Below are positions 35,286 to 42,946 of a stretch of 43,956 nt of DNA, piece after piece. The DNA comes from Oscillospiraceae bacterium (GTDB taxonomy: Bacteria; Bacillota; Clostridia; Oscillospirales; Ruminococcaceae). The stretch lies in contig JAFXHL010000008.1 of assembly GCA_017536405.1 (NCBI GenBank), positions 1 to 43,956 of the forward strand. The letters are read 5' to 3'. The position numbers and the translations under genes were made by a program. Within the stretch, counting starts at the first letter, position 1; each line of letters starts with the position of its first letter. The notes beneath the pieces were generated by a model. That model saw nothing but the letters and a program-made list of their open reading frames with translations, was not told the DNA's origin and ran no database searches.

Positions 35286-35314
35286 AGTATATATTTATTG
35301 TGCGATTTTAACAA
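35286..35314 (-). promoter_or_regulatory. Promoter of mtaB-purL
   Basis: On the minus strand TTGTTA (35314-35309) and TATACT (35291-35286) are 17 bases apart. Transcription would start near 35279, downstream of the TTG at 35314, which supports a later mtaB start. Confidence 0.6.
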
Positions 35315-35381
35315 AAGGTTTTAACCTTATTTTTTGAATTAAGAAGATTATACAATATTTTTTTAAGTTTTTCAAATTTTC

Positions 35382-35410
35382 TTGACAGGGAGGAAAATTA
35401 TGCTTATATT
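35382..35410 (+). promoter_or_regulatory. Promoter of the HPr-like gene
   Basis: TTGACA (35382-35387) and TATATT (35405-35410) have a 17-base spacer, about 60 bases before the ATG at 35468. Confidence 0.85.
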
Positions 35411-35467
35411 AAGGGTGTACCCAAGAGAAAATGAAAAAAGTAAATCAAACAATGGAGGTAGATTTAA

Positions 35468-35698
35468 ATGAAAAATGTAAAAGTAATGCTCGCAACAATC
35501 GATGACGTAAAGAATTTTGTAGGTTCAGTTATGAAAGCTGAATACGATGTAGACCTTAACTCAGGCAGATATTCAATTGATGCTAAGTCAATCATGGGTA
35601 TCTTCAGCCTTGACCTTTCAAAGCCTATTGAACTCGTTGCTCACACAGATGATGCAACAGCACTCTTCGCTGATATCAAGCAGTTTATCGTTGAATAA
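35468..35698 (+). CDS. HPr-like protein lacking the phospho-histidine (Crh-like)
   Basis: The 76-residue protein has the HPr length and its second-half signature KSIMGIFSL, with Ser41 at the place of the HprK-phosphorylated Ser46. The first-half active site GxHARPA is missing: by alignment Asp12 stands where His15 should be and the Arg/Pro residues are absent (ATIDDVKNFV). It therefore cannot pass phosphate in the sugar phosphotransferase chain but could be a regulatory phosphoprotein like Bacillus Crh. GGAGGT precedes the ATG. It is a single gene between its own promoter and terminator, and the codon use suggests high expression. HprK is encoded at 16532-17500. Confidence 0.85.
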   Translation: MKNVKVMLATIDDVKNFVGSVMKAEYDVDLNSGRYSIDAKSIMGIFSLDLSKPIELVAHTDDATALFADIKQFIVE

Positions 35699-35719
35699 TT
35701 TTTGATTGGGTAAAATCAG

Positions 35720-35752
35720 ACGCTCCCGTAGTTTACGGGGGCGTTTTTGTTT
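35720..35752 (+). terminator. Terminator of the HPr-like gene
   Basis: ACGCTCCCGTA (35720-35730) pairs with TACGGGGGCGT (35734-35744), followed by TTTTGTTTT. Confidence 0.93.
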
Positions 35753-35808
35753 TATATCACTATCTTCAAGCATAACATTTAATACAGATATTTTTGGAGG
35801 AAAAAGAT

Positions 35809-36942
35809 ATGAATAAAAAAATATTTACAGTATTGATTGTTTTTGCAATTTTTCTTTTCAGAACAAATCTTATTTTATATGCAACCGAAGAAAAAATTTC
35901 TTCGGAAATACTTATCGACGGAAATACAGGTCAGGTATTATATGAAAATAATTCCGATAAACCCATTCATATTGGAAGCCTTAATAAACTTATGACAATT
36001 CTGCTTGTTGCTGAATGTATAGAATCGGGCGAATTGTCTTTAAATGATGAACTTACGGCAGGAAATAACGCTTTTAACGAAACAGGAGCTGTTATCTGGC
36101 TTGAAACAGGAGAAAAAATGTCAGTTTCAGATCTCTTAAAAGGAATTATAATAGGTAATGCGAATGATGCCTGCATAGTTTTTGCAGAAAAAATATCAGG
36201 TTCAGAAAAAGATTTTGTAAAACTTATGAATCAGAAAGCAAAAGAACTCGGTATGAAAAATACTATATTTACCGACTGTAAAGGAACAGGCGAAGGGAAA
36301 CAGTATTCAACGGCATATGACATTTCTTTACTTTCCAAAGAACTTATAAAATATGATTTTCTTACTCCGTATATGACAACTTATATGGATGAACTCAGAA
36401 ATGGTGCTACTCAGCTTGTGAATACAAATACACTTGTAAGAACATATGATGGGATTCTTGGTATAAAGGCAGGGTATAGCGAAAAGTCAGGATATTCTAT
36501 TTCAGCGGCAGCAAAAAGAGGAGATTCGGTATTTATAAGCATAATTATAGGATGTGATGAAAAGGAGGATTGCATAAAAAAAGGAAAGAACCTTCTTGAT
36601 AAAGGTTTTTCTTCCTACGAAACTATAAGACCTGCTGTTCCGAAAGAACTTCTGAATGGTGTAAAGGTGAAAAGCGGTACAGCGAAAATTGTTCTTGCGA
36701 AGCCTGAATTTCTTTCTGAAACAACAATTCCGATAGGCTGTTCGGGCGACATAGAATATGAAATAACTTTGCCTGAATATATTGAGGCACCGGTTTATAA
36801 AAATCAGAAAATAGGCGAAATTACGTATTATTTATATGATAATGAAATATATCGTACCGACATAATAACTACTGATTCTGTTGAAAAAATGACATTTTTC
36901 AATGCGTTGTTGATTTTGCTAAAAAGCGCAATATCTTTTTAG
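35809..36942 (+). CDS. D-alanyl-D-alanine carboxypeptidase (DacF/PBP5 type) with altered motifs
   Basis: The 377-residue exported protein has a signal peptide (1-25), a penicillin-binding domain and a PBP5-like C-terminal domain ending in a hydrophobic helix (FFNALLILLKSAISF) for membrane attachment. The family trims the terminal D-Ala from peptidoglycan stem peptides. The first motif S57-L-N-K60 is intact. The usual S-x-N is N117-A-N119, and the usual K-T-G is K220-A-G222. Both substitutions are read directly from the DNA. The enzyme may be weaker or of shifted specificity, or this may be a normal variant of the lineage. ATG at 35809 follows GGAGG; a TTG at 35794 lies within that site. Confidence 0.88.
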   Translation: MNKKIFTVLIVFAIFLFRTNLILYATEEKISSEILIDGNTGQVLYENNSDKPIHIGSLNKLMTILLVAECIESGELSLNDELTAGNNAFNETGAVIWLETGEKMSVSDLLKGIIIGNANDACIVFAEKISGSEKDFVKLMNQKAKELGMKNTIFTDCKGTGEGKQYSTAYDISLLSKELIKYDFLTPYMTTYMDELRNGATQLVNTNTLVRTYDGILGIKAGYSEKSGYSISAAAKRGDSVFISIIIGCDEKEDCIKKGKNLLDKGFSSYETIRPAVPKELLNGVKVKSGTAKIVLAKPEFLSETTIPIGCSGDIEYEITLPEYIEAPVYKNQKIGEITYYLYDNEIYRTDIITTDSVEKMTFFNALLILLKSAISF

Positions 36943-36981
36943 TTGTATTTCAACAAAACTATCGGCTATTTCCAAAATATC

Positions 36982-37010
36982 TTGCAAAAATTCTGCTTAT
37001 ATAGTAAAAT
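36982..37010 (+). promoter_or_regulatory. Promoter of pgi
   Basis: TTGCAA (36982-36987) and TAAAAT (37005-37010) with a 17-base spacer lie 34 bases before the pgi ATG. Confidence 0.75.
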
Positions 37011-37043
37011 ATATTTAGCATATTGTTTTGGAGGCTAATTGTA

Positions 37044-38378
37044 ATGTTCGTAAAATTGAATTCAAATTATGTCAATGAATTTGTAAGCGATGCTGAAATC
37101 AAGGCTATACAGCCTGAAGTTGAAGCTGCTGCAAAAACTCTTGAAAATAAAACAGGAGCAGGCAATGACTTTTTAGGATGGTATGATCTTCCTACAAATT
37201 ACGATAAAGAAGAATTTGCCAGAATAAAGGCTGCTGCTGAAAGAATCAAGAAGAATTCTGATATTCTTATTGTTATCGGTATCGGTGGTTCATACCTCGG
37301 AGCGAGAGCGGCTATTGAATTTCTCAAATCGCCTTTCTACAACTCTCTCAAGAAGGATACACCTGATATCTACTATGTAGGAAATAACATCAGCCCTACA
37401 TATCTTAACGATATTCTTTCGATCTGTGAAGGAAAAGATATCTCTGTAAACGTCATTTCCAAGTCGGGAACGACAACAGAACCAGCGCTTGCATTCAGAG
37501 TTTTCAGAGATCTTGTTGAAAAGAAATACGGCAAGGAAGGTGCTAAAGAACGCATTTTCGCTACTACAGATGCTAAGAAGGGAACACTTAAGGAACTTTC
37601 TGATAAGGAAGGATATGAAACTTTCGTTATCGCTGACGATGTAGGCGGAAGATTTTCAGTTCTTACAGCAGTAGGTCTTCTTCCTATTGCAGTTGCAGGT
37701 TGTGATATTGATGCACTTATGGAAGGCGCTCAGATTGCGCAGAAAGAACTTTCAGCCGATTTTGAAAATAACGATTGTTTCAAGTATGCTGCATACAGAA
37801 ATGTTCTTTACAGAAAGGGCAAAGCGCTTGAACTTCTCGTTACATATGATCCCAGTTTCACAATGATGACTGAATGGTTTAAACAGCTTTTCGGCGAAAG
37901 TGAAGGTAAGGACGGAAAGGGTCTTTTCCCTTCAAGCGTTACATTCTCAACTGATCTTCATTCTCTCGGTCAGTATATTCAGGAAGGTGAAAGACTCTTC
38001 TTTGAAACAGTTCTTGATATCAAGACACCCAAGAAGGATTTCTTCCTTGAAAATGATGAAGCAAATCTTGACGGACTCAACTTCCTTACAAATCAGAATA
38101 TGTCCGTTGTAAACCGCAGAGCTTTCCAGGCAACAGTTCTTGCTCATTCAGAAGGAGGGGTTCCTAACCTCGTTCTCGAACTTGATGACACAAACGAAAA
38201 ATCTCTCGGTTATCTTATTTATTTCTTTGAAAAGGCTTGCGCAGTTTCGGGTTATGTTTTAGGAGTAAATCCTTTCAACCAGCCCGGTGTAGAAAGTTAC
38301 AAGAAGAATATGTTCGCACTTCTCGGTAAACCCGGATATGAAGGCGATAAGGCTGCTCTTGAAGCAAAGCTCAACTAA
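37044..38378 (+). CDS. pgi: Glucose-6-phosphate isomerase
   Basis: The enzyme interconverts glucose-6-phosphate and fructose-6-phosphate. The 444-residue protein has the short Firmicutes form and the motifs [37 protein letters not shown] and, near the end, [17 protein letters not shown] at 37044 follows TTTGGAGGC at good distance; an upstream in-frame TTG at 37023 lies before that site. It is a single gene with its own promoter. Confidence 0.96.
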   Translation: MFVKLNSNYVNEFVSDAEIKAIQPEVEAAAKTLENKTGAGNDFLGWYDLPTNYDKEEFARIKAAAERIKKNSDILIVIGIGGSYLGARAAIEFLKSPFYNSLKKDTPDIYYVGNNISPTYLNDILSICEGKDISVNVISKSGTTTEPALAFRVFRDLVEKKYGKEGAKERIFATTDAKKGTLKELSDKEGYETFVIADDVGGRFSVLTAVGLLPIAVAGCDIDALMEGAQIAQKELSADFENNDCFKYAAYRNVLYRKGKALELLVTYDPSFTMMTEWFKQLFGESEGKDGKGLFPSSVTFSTDLHSLGQYIQEGERLFFETVLDIKTPKKDFFLENDEANLDGLNFLTNQNMSVVNRRAFQATVLAHSEGGVPNLVLELDDTNEKSLGYLIYFFEKACAVSGYVLGVNPFNQPGVESYKKNMFALLGKPGYEGDKAALEAKLN

Positions 38379-38394
38379 TTTTATTTATTGTCCA

Positions 38395-38415
38395 CAAATG
38401 CATATTCTGCATTTG
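38395..38415 (+). other. Hairpin after pgi
   Basis: CAAATGCA (38395-38402) pairs with TGCATTTG (38408-38415) around TATTC, without a following T run. It may be a weak terminator or RNA 3' end stabiliser. Confidence 0.45.
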
Positions 38416-38456
38416 AAATATATTGCCGTTAATTCGGCGGAATGGAGTGTTATTCT

Positions 38457-38864
38457 ATGGTAAAGATTATCACAGGAAAAAAAGGTTCTGGAAAAACAAA
38501 AGTTCTCATTGATATGATTAACGAAGCCGCTAAGTCAACAAGCGGAAATATAGTATGTATTGAAAAAGGCCTTAAACTTACATACGACATCAATCACAGT
38601 GTAAGACTTACAGACATGGAAGATTACAACCTCGAAGGTATTGATATGTTCTATGGTTTTGTAAATGGAATGATCGCAGGAAACTTTGATATCAAGGAAA
38701 TCTATGTTGATGGTATCCTCAAAGTAGTAGGCAGAGATTATGCTGAACTTGGTGTTCTTTTCGATAAACTCGATAAGATCACAGGCGATGATATCAAGTG
38801 CATCATCACAGTTTCTGCTGATGCTGATGAACTTCCTGACAGTGTAATTAAGTATAAAATGTAA
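38457..38864 (+). CDS. Small P-loop protein, unknown
   Basis: The 135-residue protein begins MVKIITGKKGSGKTKVLIDM, a clear Walker A motif (GKKGSGKT, 7-14), and has a possible Walker B in IKEIYVDGI (Asp near 82). It is far shorter than most P-loop enzymes and lacks the motifs of nucleotide kinases, so it may be a regulatory ATP-binding protein. I recall similar short clostridial proteins without assigned function. ATG at 38457 follows GGAG by 9 bases. It is followed by a strong terminator. Confidence 0.7.
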   Translation: MVKIITGKKGSGKTKVLIDMINEAAKSTSGNIVCIEKGLKLTYDINHSVRLTDMEDYNLEGIDMFYGFVNGMIAGNFDIKEIYVDGILKVVGRDYAELGVLFDKLDKITGDDIKCIITVSADADELPDSVIKYKM

Positions 38865-38880
38865 TTAATTTCATCTAAAA

Positions 38881-38915
38881 ATATATGGCGCAAAGTTGTT
38901 TGCGTCATATATTTT
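38881..38915 (+). terminator. Terminator after the P-loop gene
   Basis: ATATATGGCGCAAA pairs with TTTGCGTCATATAT around GTTG (one G-T wobble), followed by TTTG and TTTT. Confidence 0.88.
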
Positions 38916-38946
38916 GTTTTATTAAACAAAAAATTGGCTAAAACTA

Positions 38947-38975
38947 TTGACAATGGGAAAAATAACTATTATAAT
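38947..38975 (+). promoter_or_regulatory. Promoter of yceD-rpmF
   Basis: TTGACA (38947-38952) and TATAAT (38970-38975) match the consensus exactly with a 17-base spacer. Confidence 0.9.
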
Positions 38976-39006
38976 ATAATTTGTGATATTCGAGAGGTGT
39001 CTTTAA

Positions 39007-39456
39007 ATGATATTGGATTTAAGGCGTATTTTTGAAATTCCGGGCGAGAAACAGGAATTTGATTATGAAATTGCTGTTGAGAATGCCACTGATTACAAAA
39101 ATATTGATTTGGCTTTGCCTGTCTCGGTTAAGGGCATTATCAAGAATAAATCCGGAGTAATCAGTCTTGAATATAAGGCGGATTACAGGCTTCGTCACAA
39201 GTGTGACAGATGTCTGATTGAGTTTGAACGCGATTATTCTGTATCGACAGATGTAATAGTTGTAAAATCGCTTTCTTCTGAAGATAACGATGATTACATC
39301 GTTGTGGGAGGGAACGAACTTAATCTTGACGAGCATATTTTATCCGATTTGATTCTGCATTTTCCGTCAAAAGTGCTTTGCAAAGAGGATTGTTTAGGTT
39401 TATGTCAGTTCTGTGGAACAGATCTGAATGAGTCGGTATGCGACTGTCAGAAATGA
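39007..39456 (+). CDS. YceD/DUF177 family protein
   Basis: The 149-residue protein is the usual partner gene of rpmF and is linked to 23S rRNA and ribosome assembly in other bacteria. It shows RHKCDRCLIEFERDY near residue 64 and a Cys-rich C-terminus (CKEDCLGLCQFCGTDLNES), a likely metal site. GAGAGGTG precedes the ATG. The pair is driven by the consensus promoter at 38947-38975. Confidence 0.9.
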   Translation: MILDLRRIFEIPGEKQEFDYEIAVENATDYKNIDLALPVSVKGIIKNKSGVISLEYKADYRLRHKCDRCLIEFERDYSVSTDVIVVKSLSSEDNDDYIVVGGNELNLDEHILSDLILHFPSKVLCKEDCLGLCQFCGTDLNESVCDCQK

Positions 39457-39504
39457 AGTCAATAATTTAATTTTTTATAGATATTAAGGGGAGGTGCTTT
39501 AAAG

Positions 39505-39687
39505 ATGGCAGTACCAAAGAGAAAAGTATCCAAAGCAAGACGTGATAAGAGAAGATCAGCTGTTTGGAAGTTAGAAACACCTGCATTCAGCAGATGCACA
39601 AATTGCGGAGCTCTTATAACACCACATAGAGTTTGCAAGAACTGTGGTTTCTATAAGGGTGTAGAAGTAATCAAAAAGGAAGCGTAA
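39505..39687 (+). CDS. rpmF: 50S ribosomal protein L32, zinc type
   Basis: The 60-residue protein starts MAVPKRKVSKARRDKRRS and has the zinc ribbon C31-x2-C34 and C44-x2-C47, so it is the zinc-containing L32 paralogue type. GGGGAGGTG lies upstream of the ATG. It is 48 bases after yceD. A strong hairpin terminator follows its stop codon. Confidence 0.97.
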   Translation: MAVPKRKVSKARRDKRRSAVWKLETPAFSRCTNCGALITPHRVCKNCGFYKGVEVIKKEA

Positions 39688-39696
39688 GACTTCTTT

Positions 39697-39731
39697 ACAG
39701 AGAAGGAGTGTAAGCTCCTTCTCTGTTTTTC
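39697..39731 (+). terminator. Terminator between rpmF and der
   Basis: ACAGAGAAGGAG (39697-39708) pairs with CTCCTTCTCTGT (39715-39726), then TTTTTC. The der ATG lies only 19 bases after the T run and I see no promoter between, so der may depend on read-through. Confidence 0.88.
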
Positions 39732-39749
39732 TATGTAAGGAGGGATTAC

Positions 39750-41081
39750 ATGGCATTACCCGTTGCGGCAATCGTCGGTAGACCTAACGTAGGTAAATCG
39801 ACTTTATTCAATAAGCTTATCGGTCAACGACTTTCTATTGTAAAAGATACCCCAGGTGTTACAAGAGACCGTATTTATGCTAAATGCGAATGGTGTTCAA
39901 AGGAATTTATGCTTGTTGACACAGGCGGTATTGAGCCTGAAACTGATGATATTATTCTTTCTCAGATGAAAAGACAGGCAGAACTTGCCATACAGAAAGC
40001 CGATGTTATTATATTTGTTACAGATTTGCGAAGCGGAGTGACTGCAAGCGACGCAGAAGTTGCTTCAATGCTTCGTAAAAGCGGAAAACCTATTGTTTTA
40101 TGCGTAAACAAGTGCGATAGTGTGGGCGAACCACCTATTGAAATTTATGATTTCTACACTCTCGGAGTGGGTGATCCTATCGCGGTTTCATCTGTTCATG
40201 GTCATGGTACAGGCGATCTTTTGGATGAAGTCTTCGCAAAATTTCCTGAAGATGCAGGGAAAGACGATTATAGCGATGAATACATTAAAGTTGCTGTTAT
40301 CGGAAAACCTAATGTAGGAAAGTCATCTCTTATAAATCGCATTGCAGGAGAAGAAAGAGCAATAGTTTCTGATATCGCGGGAACAACCCGTGATGCAACG
40401 GATACAATCGTTGAATACGGAGAAGATAAATTTGTATTTATCGATACGGCAGGTATCAGAAAAAAATCAAAAGTTCTTGAAGAAATCGAAAAATACAGTG
40501 TCCTTCGTGCTTATATGGCAGTTGACAGGGCAGATGTATGCGTTATTGTTATTGATGCCGAAGTAGGTTTCACAGAGCAGGACAGTAAAGTTGCAGGTTA
40601 TGCTCACGAACAGGGTAAAGGCTGTATTGTTGCAGTGAATAAATGGGATATTATAGATAAAGATAGTTCTACTATGGATAAATACCGTAAAGAACTTGAA
40701 GAAAAATTCAGCTTTATGTCTTATGTTCCGTTTGCGTTTATTTCGGCAAAAACAGGTCAGAGGGTCGAAAAGCTCTATGAACTTATAAAATATGTAAATG
40801 AACAGAACTCTATGAGATTATCAACAGGTACACTCAATGATGTTCTCGCTTACGCAACATCGCGCGTTCAGCCCCCTTCAGATAAGGGTAAAAGGCTTAA
40901 AATCTACTATATGACTCAGCCTTCTACAAAACCGCCTACATTTGTAACTTTTGTAAACAAGGCGGAACTTTTCCATTTTTCTTATCAGAGATATCTTGAA
41001 AATCAGATAAGGCAGACATTCGGCCTTGAAGGTACTCCTGTAAGATTTATTGTGAGAGAACGTGGAGAAAACGATAAATAA
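39750..41081 (+). CDS. der: GTPase Der (EngA), ribosome assembly
   Basis: The 443-residue protein has two consecutive GTPase domains with G1 loops GRPNVGKST (10-18) and GKPNVGKSS (185-193), the corresponding DTGG and DTAG G3 motifs, NKCD and NKWD G4 motifs, and a C-terminal KH-like domain. It acts in 50S subunit assembly. AAGGAGG precedes the ATG. It is followed by plsY after 11 bases, forming der-plsY-gpsA. Confidence 0.97.
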   Translation: MALPVAAIVGRPNVGKSTLFNKLIGQRLSIVKDTPGVTRDRIYAKCEWCSKEFMLVDTGGIEPETDDIILSQMKRQAELAIQKADVIIFVTDLRSGVTASDAEVASMLRKSGKPIVLCVNKCDSVGEPPIEIYDFYTLGVGDPIAVSSVHGHGTGDLLDEVFAKFPEDAGKDDYSDEYIKVAVIGKPNVGKSSLINRIAGEERAIVSDIAGTTRDATDTIVEYGEDKFVFIDTAGIRKKSKVLEEIEKYSVLRAYMAVDRADVCVIVIDAEVGFTEQDSKVAGYAHEQGKGCIVAVNKWDIIDKDSSTMDKYRKELEEKFSFMSYVPFAFISAKTGQRVEKLYELIKYVNEQNSMRLSTGTLNDVLAYATSRVQPPSDKGKRLKIYYMTQPSTKPPTFVTFVNKAELFHFSYQRYLENQIRQTFGLEGTPVRFIVRERGENDK

Positions 41082-41092
41082 GGAGCATTTTT

Positions 41093-41812
41093 ATGATTGA
41101 TAATATTTCCAGTTTTTCTATCGCGCTTGCTATAACGGCAGTTATCGCTTACCTTCTCGGAAGCCTTAACTTTGCTATAATTATATGCAGATTGTGGAAG
41201 AAAACAGACATCAGAACAGTAGGAAGTAAAAACGCAGGTTTCACAAATACTCTCCGTGTTTTCGGAAAAGGCCCTGCAATTTTAACTATGTTAGGCGACC
41301 TTTCAAAAGGTGTTGTTGCCGTTATAATAGGTATAACTATTTTCAGGCTTTTCAATACAGGACTTGTTGTCCCTGAGCATTTAAGAGATGTTGTTACAGA
41401 AGAATATTCAACGGTATTTGTCGGATATGTAGCTGGTATTTTTGCCATTATCGGACATATTTTCCCGATATATTACGGATTTAAGGGCGGAAAGGGAATT
41501 CTTGTTTCCTGTTCAATCCTTCTTGTTATCGACCCGATAACATTCTGTATTGAGATTCCTTTCTTTATTCTTATTGTAATAATAACAAGATATGTTTCTG
41601 TTGCATCTATTTCAGCAGCAGTTTTATATCCTATAACAACCTTCGTTACTCAGACACTCAGTGGAAATTATCCTTATGTGTGGCTTAATGTTGCGTTAGT
41701 ATGTGTTACAAGCATAATACTTATCTATATGCATAAGGAAAATATCAAACGACTCAGAGCAGGAACTGAAAATAAATTCGGTAAAAAGAAAAAGCCCAAG
41801 GAGGAAACCTGA
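41093..41812 (+). CDS. plsY: Acyl-phosphate:glycerol-3-phosphate acyltransferase
   Basis: PlsY transfers the acyl group of acyl-phosphate to glycerol-3-phosphate in the membrane, the first step of phospholipid synthesis. The 239-residue protein has several membrane helices and the motifs GSKNAGFTNTLRVFG and GFKGGKG. It is somewhat longer than the usual 200 or so residues because of a longer loop (about 83-105) and a basic tail. AAGGAG precedes the ATG. Its product pathway uses the glycerol-3-phosphate made by GpsA, encoded by the next gene. Confidence 0.95.
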   Translation: MIDNISSFSIALAITAVIAYLLGSLNFAIIICRLWKKTDIRTVGSKNAGFTNTLRVFGKGPAILTMLGDLSKGVVAVIIGITIFRLFNTGLVVPEHLRDVVTEEYSTVFVGYVAGIFAIIGHIFPIYYGFKGGKGILVSCSILLVIDPITFCIEIPFFILIVIITRYVSVASISAAVLYPITTFVTQTLSGNYPYVWLNVALVCVTSIILIYMHKENIKRLRAGTENKFGKKKKPKEET

Positions 41813-41813
41813 T

Positions 41814-42815
41814 ATGGCTAAAATTGCTGTTCTTGGTTCAGGCGGATTCGGATTAAGTCTTGCTGTTATGACTGATGCACATAATCACGATGTAACAGTA
41901 TGGTCGGCATTTGCTGATGAAATCGAAATGCTTAAAAAGGAAAGAGAACATAAAAACCTCCTTCCTGGCGTTAAAATCAACGAAAACATAGACCTTATTA
42001 CAGATATATCAGGAATAAAGGATTGTGATATCGTAATTTTTGCGATCCCATCATCTTTTGTAAGAAAAATTGCAGTAATGGCCGCGCCTTTCATAAAGAA
42101 GGATGCCGTTGTTGTGAATGCAGGTAAAGGTCTTGAAGACGATACATTCAAACGTTTATCAGTGGTTCTTTCTGAAGAAATTCCCGATAATAAGATTGTA
42201 TCTATATCAGGGCCGTCACACGCAGAAGAAGTAGCTCTTGGCTACCCAACAACAGTAACGGTAGCATCTCTCGACAGAGACGCTATGTATTATATTCAGG
42301 ATGAACTTTCAAACGAGTCGTTCAGAATATATGCCTGTGACGATATTATAGGAGTTGAAATGGGCGGTGCCATGAAGAATATTATCGCTCTTTGTGCTGG
42401 AATATGCGATGGTATGGGATATGGTGACAATACCAAAGCGGCGCTTATGACAAGAGGAATGACCGAAATCGCAAGACTTGGTGTAAAACTTGGCGGAAGC
42501 CCCGAAACCTTTTCAGGACTTTCAGGAATGGGCGACCTTATTGTTACCTGTACAAGTATGCATAGTCGTAATCGTCGTGCAGGAATGCTTATAGGTCAGG
42601 GTGTCGATCCTGCTGAGGCAGTAGCAAAGGTAGGAACAGTTGAAGGCTATGTTTGTGCTAAAATAGTATGGAAACTCGCTAAAGAAGTAGGAGTTTCGAT
42701 GCCTATAACAGAAAAGCTTTATGAGGTTTTTGTTGAAAATAAAAGCATCAAACAGGCACTTTCAGAACTTATGAAGCGACCCACTTGTCACGAAACTGAA
42801 TTCAGTTGGTTTTAA
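41814..42815 (+). CDS. gpsA: Glycerol-3-phosphate dehydrogenase [NAD(P)+]
   Basis: GpsA reduces dihydroxyacetone phosphate to glycerol-3-phosphate. The 333-residue protein starts with the Rossmann loop GSGGFG (8-13), and has AGKGLE, SGPSHAEEV, GGAMKNI with the catalytic Lys and GLSGMGDLIVTC. GGAGG lies just before the ATG, which overlaps the last bases of the plsY region (one base between stop and start). Confidence 0.97.
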   Translation: MAKIAVLGSGGFGLSLAVMTDAHNHDVTVWSAFADEIEMLKKEREHKNLLPGVKINENIDLITDISGIKDCDIVIFAIPSSFVRKIAVMAAPFIKKDAVVVNAGKGLEDDTFKRLSVVLSEEIPDNKIVSISGPSHAEEVALGYPTTVTVASLDRDAMYYIQDELSNESFRIYACDDIIGVEMGGAMKNIIALCAGICDGMGYGDNTKAALMTRGMTEIARLGVKLGGSPETFSGLSGMGDLIVTCTSMHSRNRRAGMLIGQGVDPAEAVAKVGTVEGYVCAKIVWKLAKEVGVSMPITEKLYEVFVENKSIKQALSELMKRPTCHETEFSWF

Positions 42816-42831
42816 TTTGTTATAACTATAT

Positions 42832-42866
42832 AAATCCAGAGAAGATTTTATTTCTTCTCTGGATTT
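42832..42866 (+). terminator. Terminator of der-plsY-gpsA
   Basis: AAATCCAGAGAAG pairs with CTTCTCTGGATTT across an ATTTTATTT loop, followed by TTTA and further T-rich sequence. Confidence 0.9.
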
Positions 42867-42946
42867 TTTATTATTTTATGAATTTCAGTCTTTTGTTCTA
42901 TAACAACGCTCGTCCTCATATACTTCTAAAAAGGAGAGTGAAAATT

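Noticed and set aside
35400-35471. Short open frame of 23 codons before the HPr-like gene
   Set aside because: Its ATG lies upstream of the predicted transcription start and overlaps the promoter, so it would not be translated.
42917-42924. CATATACT upstream of spoIIIAA as a sigma-E -10 element
   Set aside because: It only partly fits CATACAnT, and no convincing -35 element lies at the right distance.
42806-42946. N-terminal extension of SpoIIIAA in the long open frame
   Set aside because: It crosses the gpsA terminator and has no ribosome site, while ATG 42947 has an excellent one and matches the family length.
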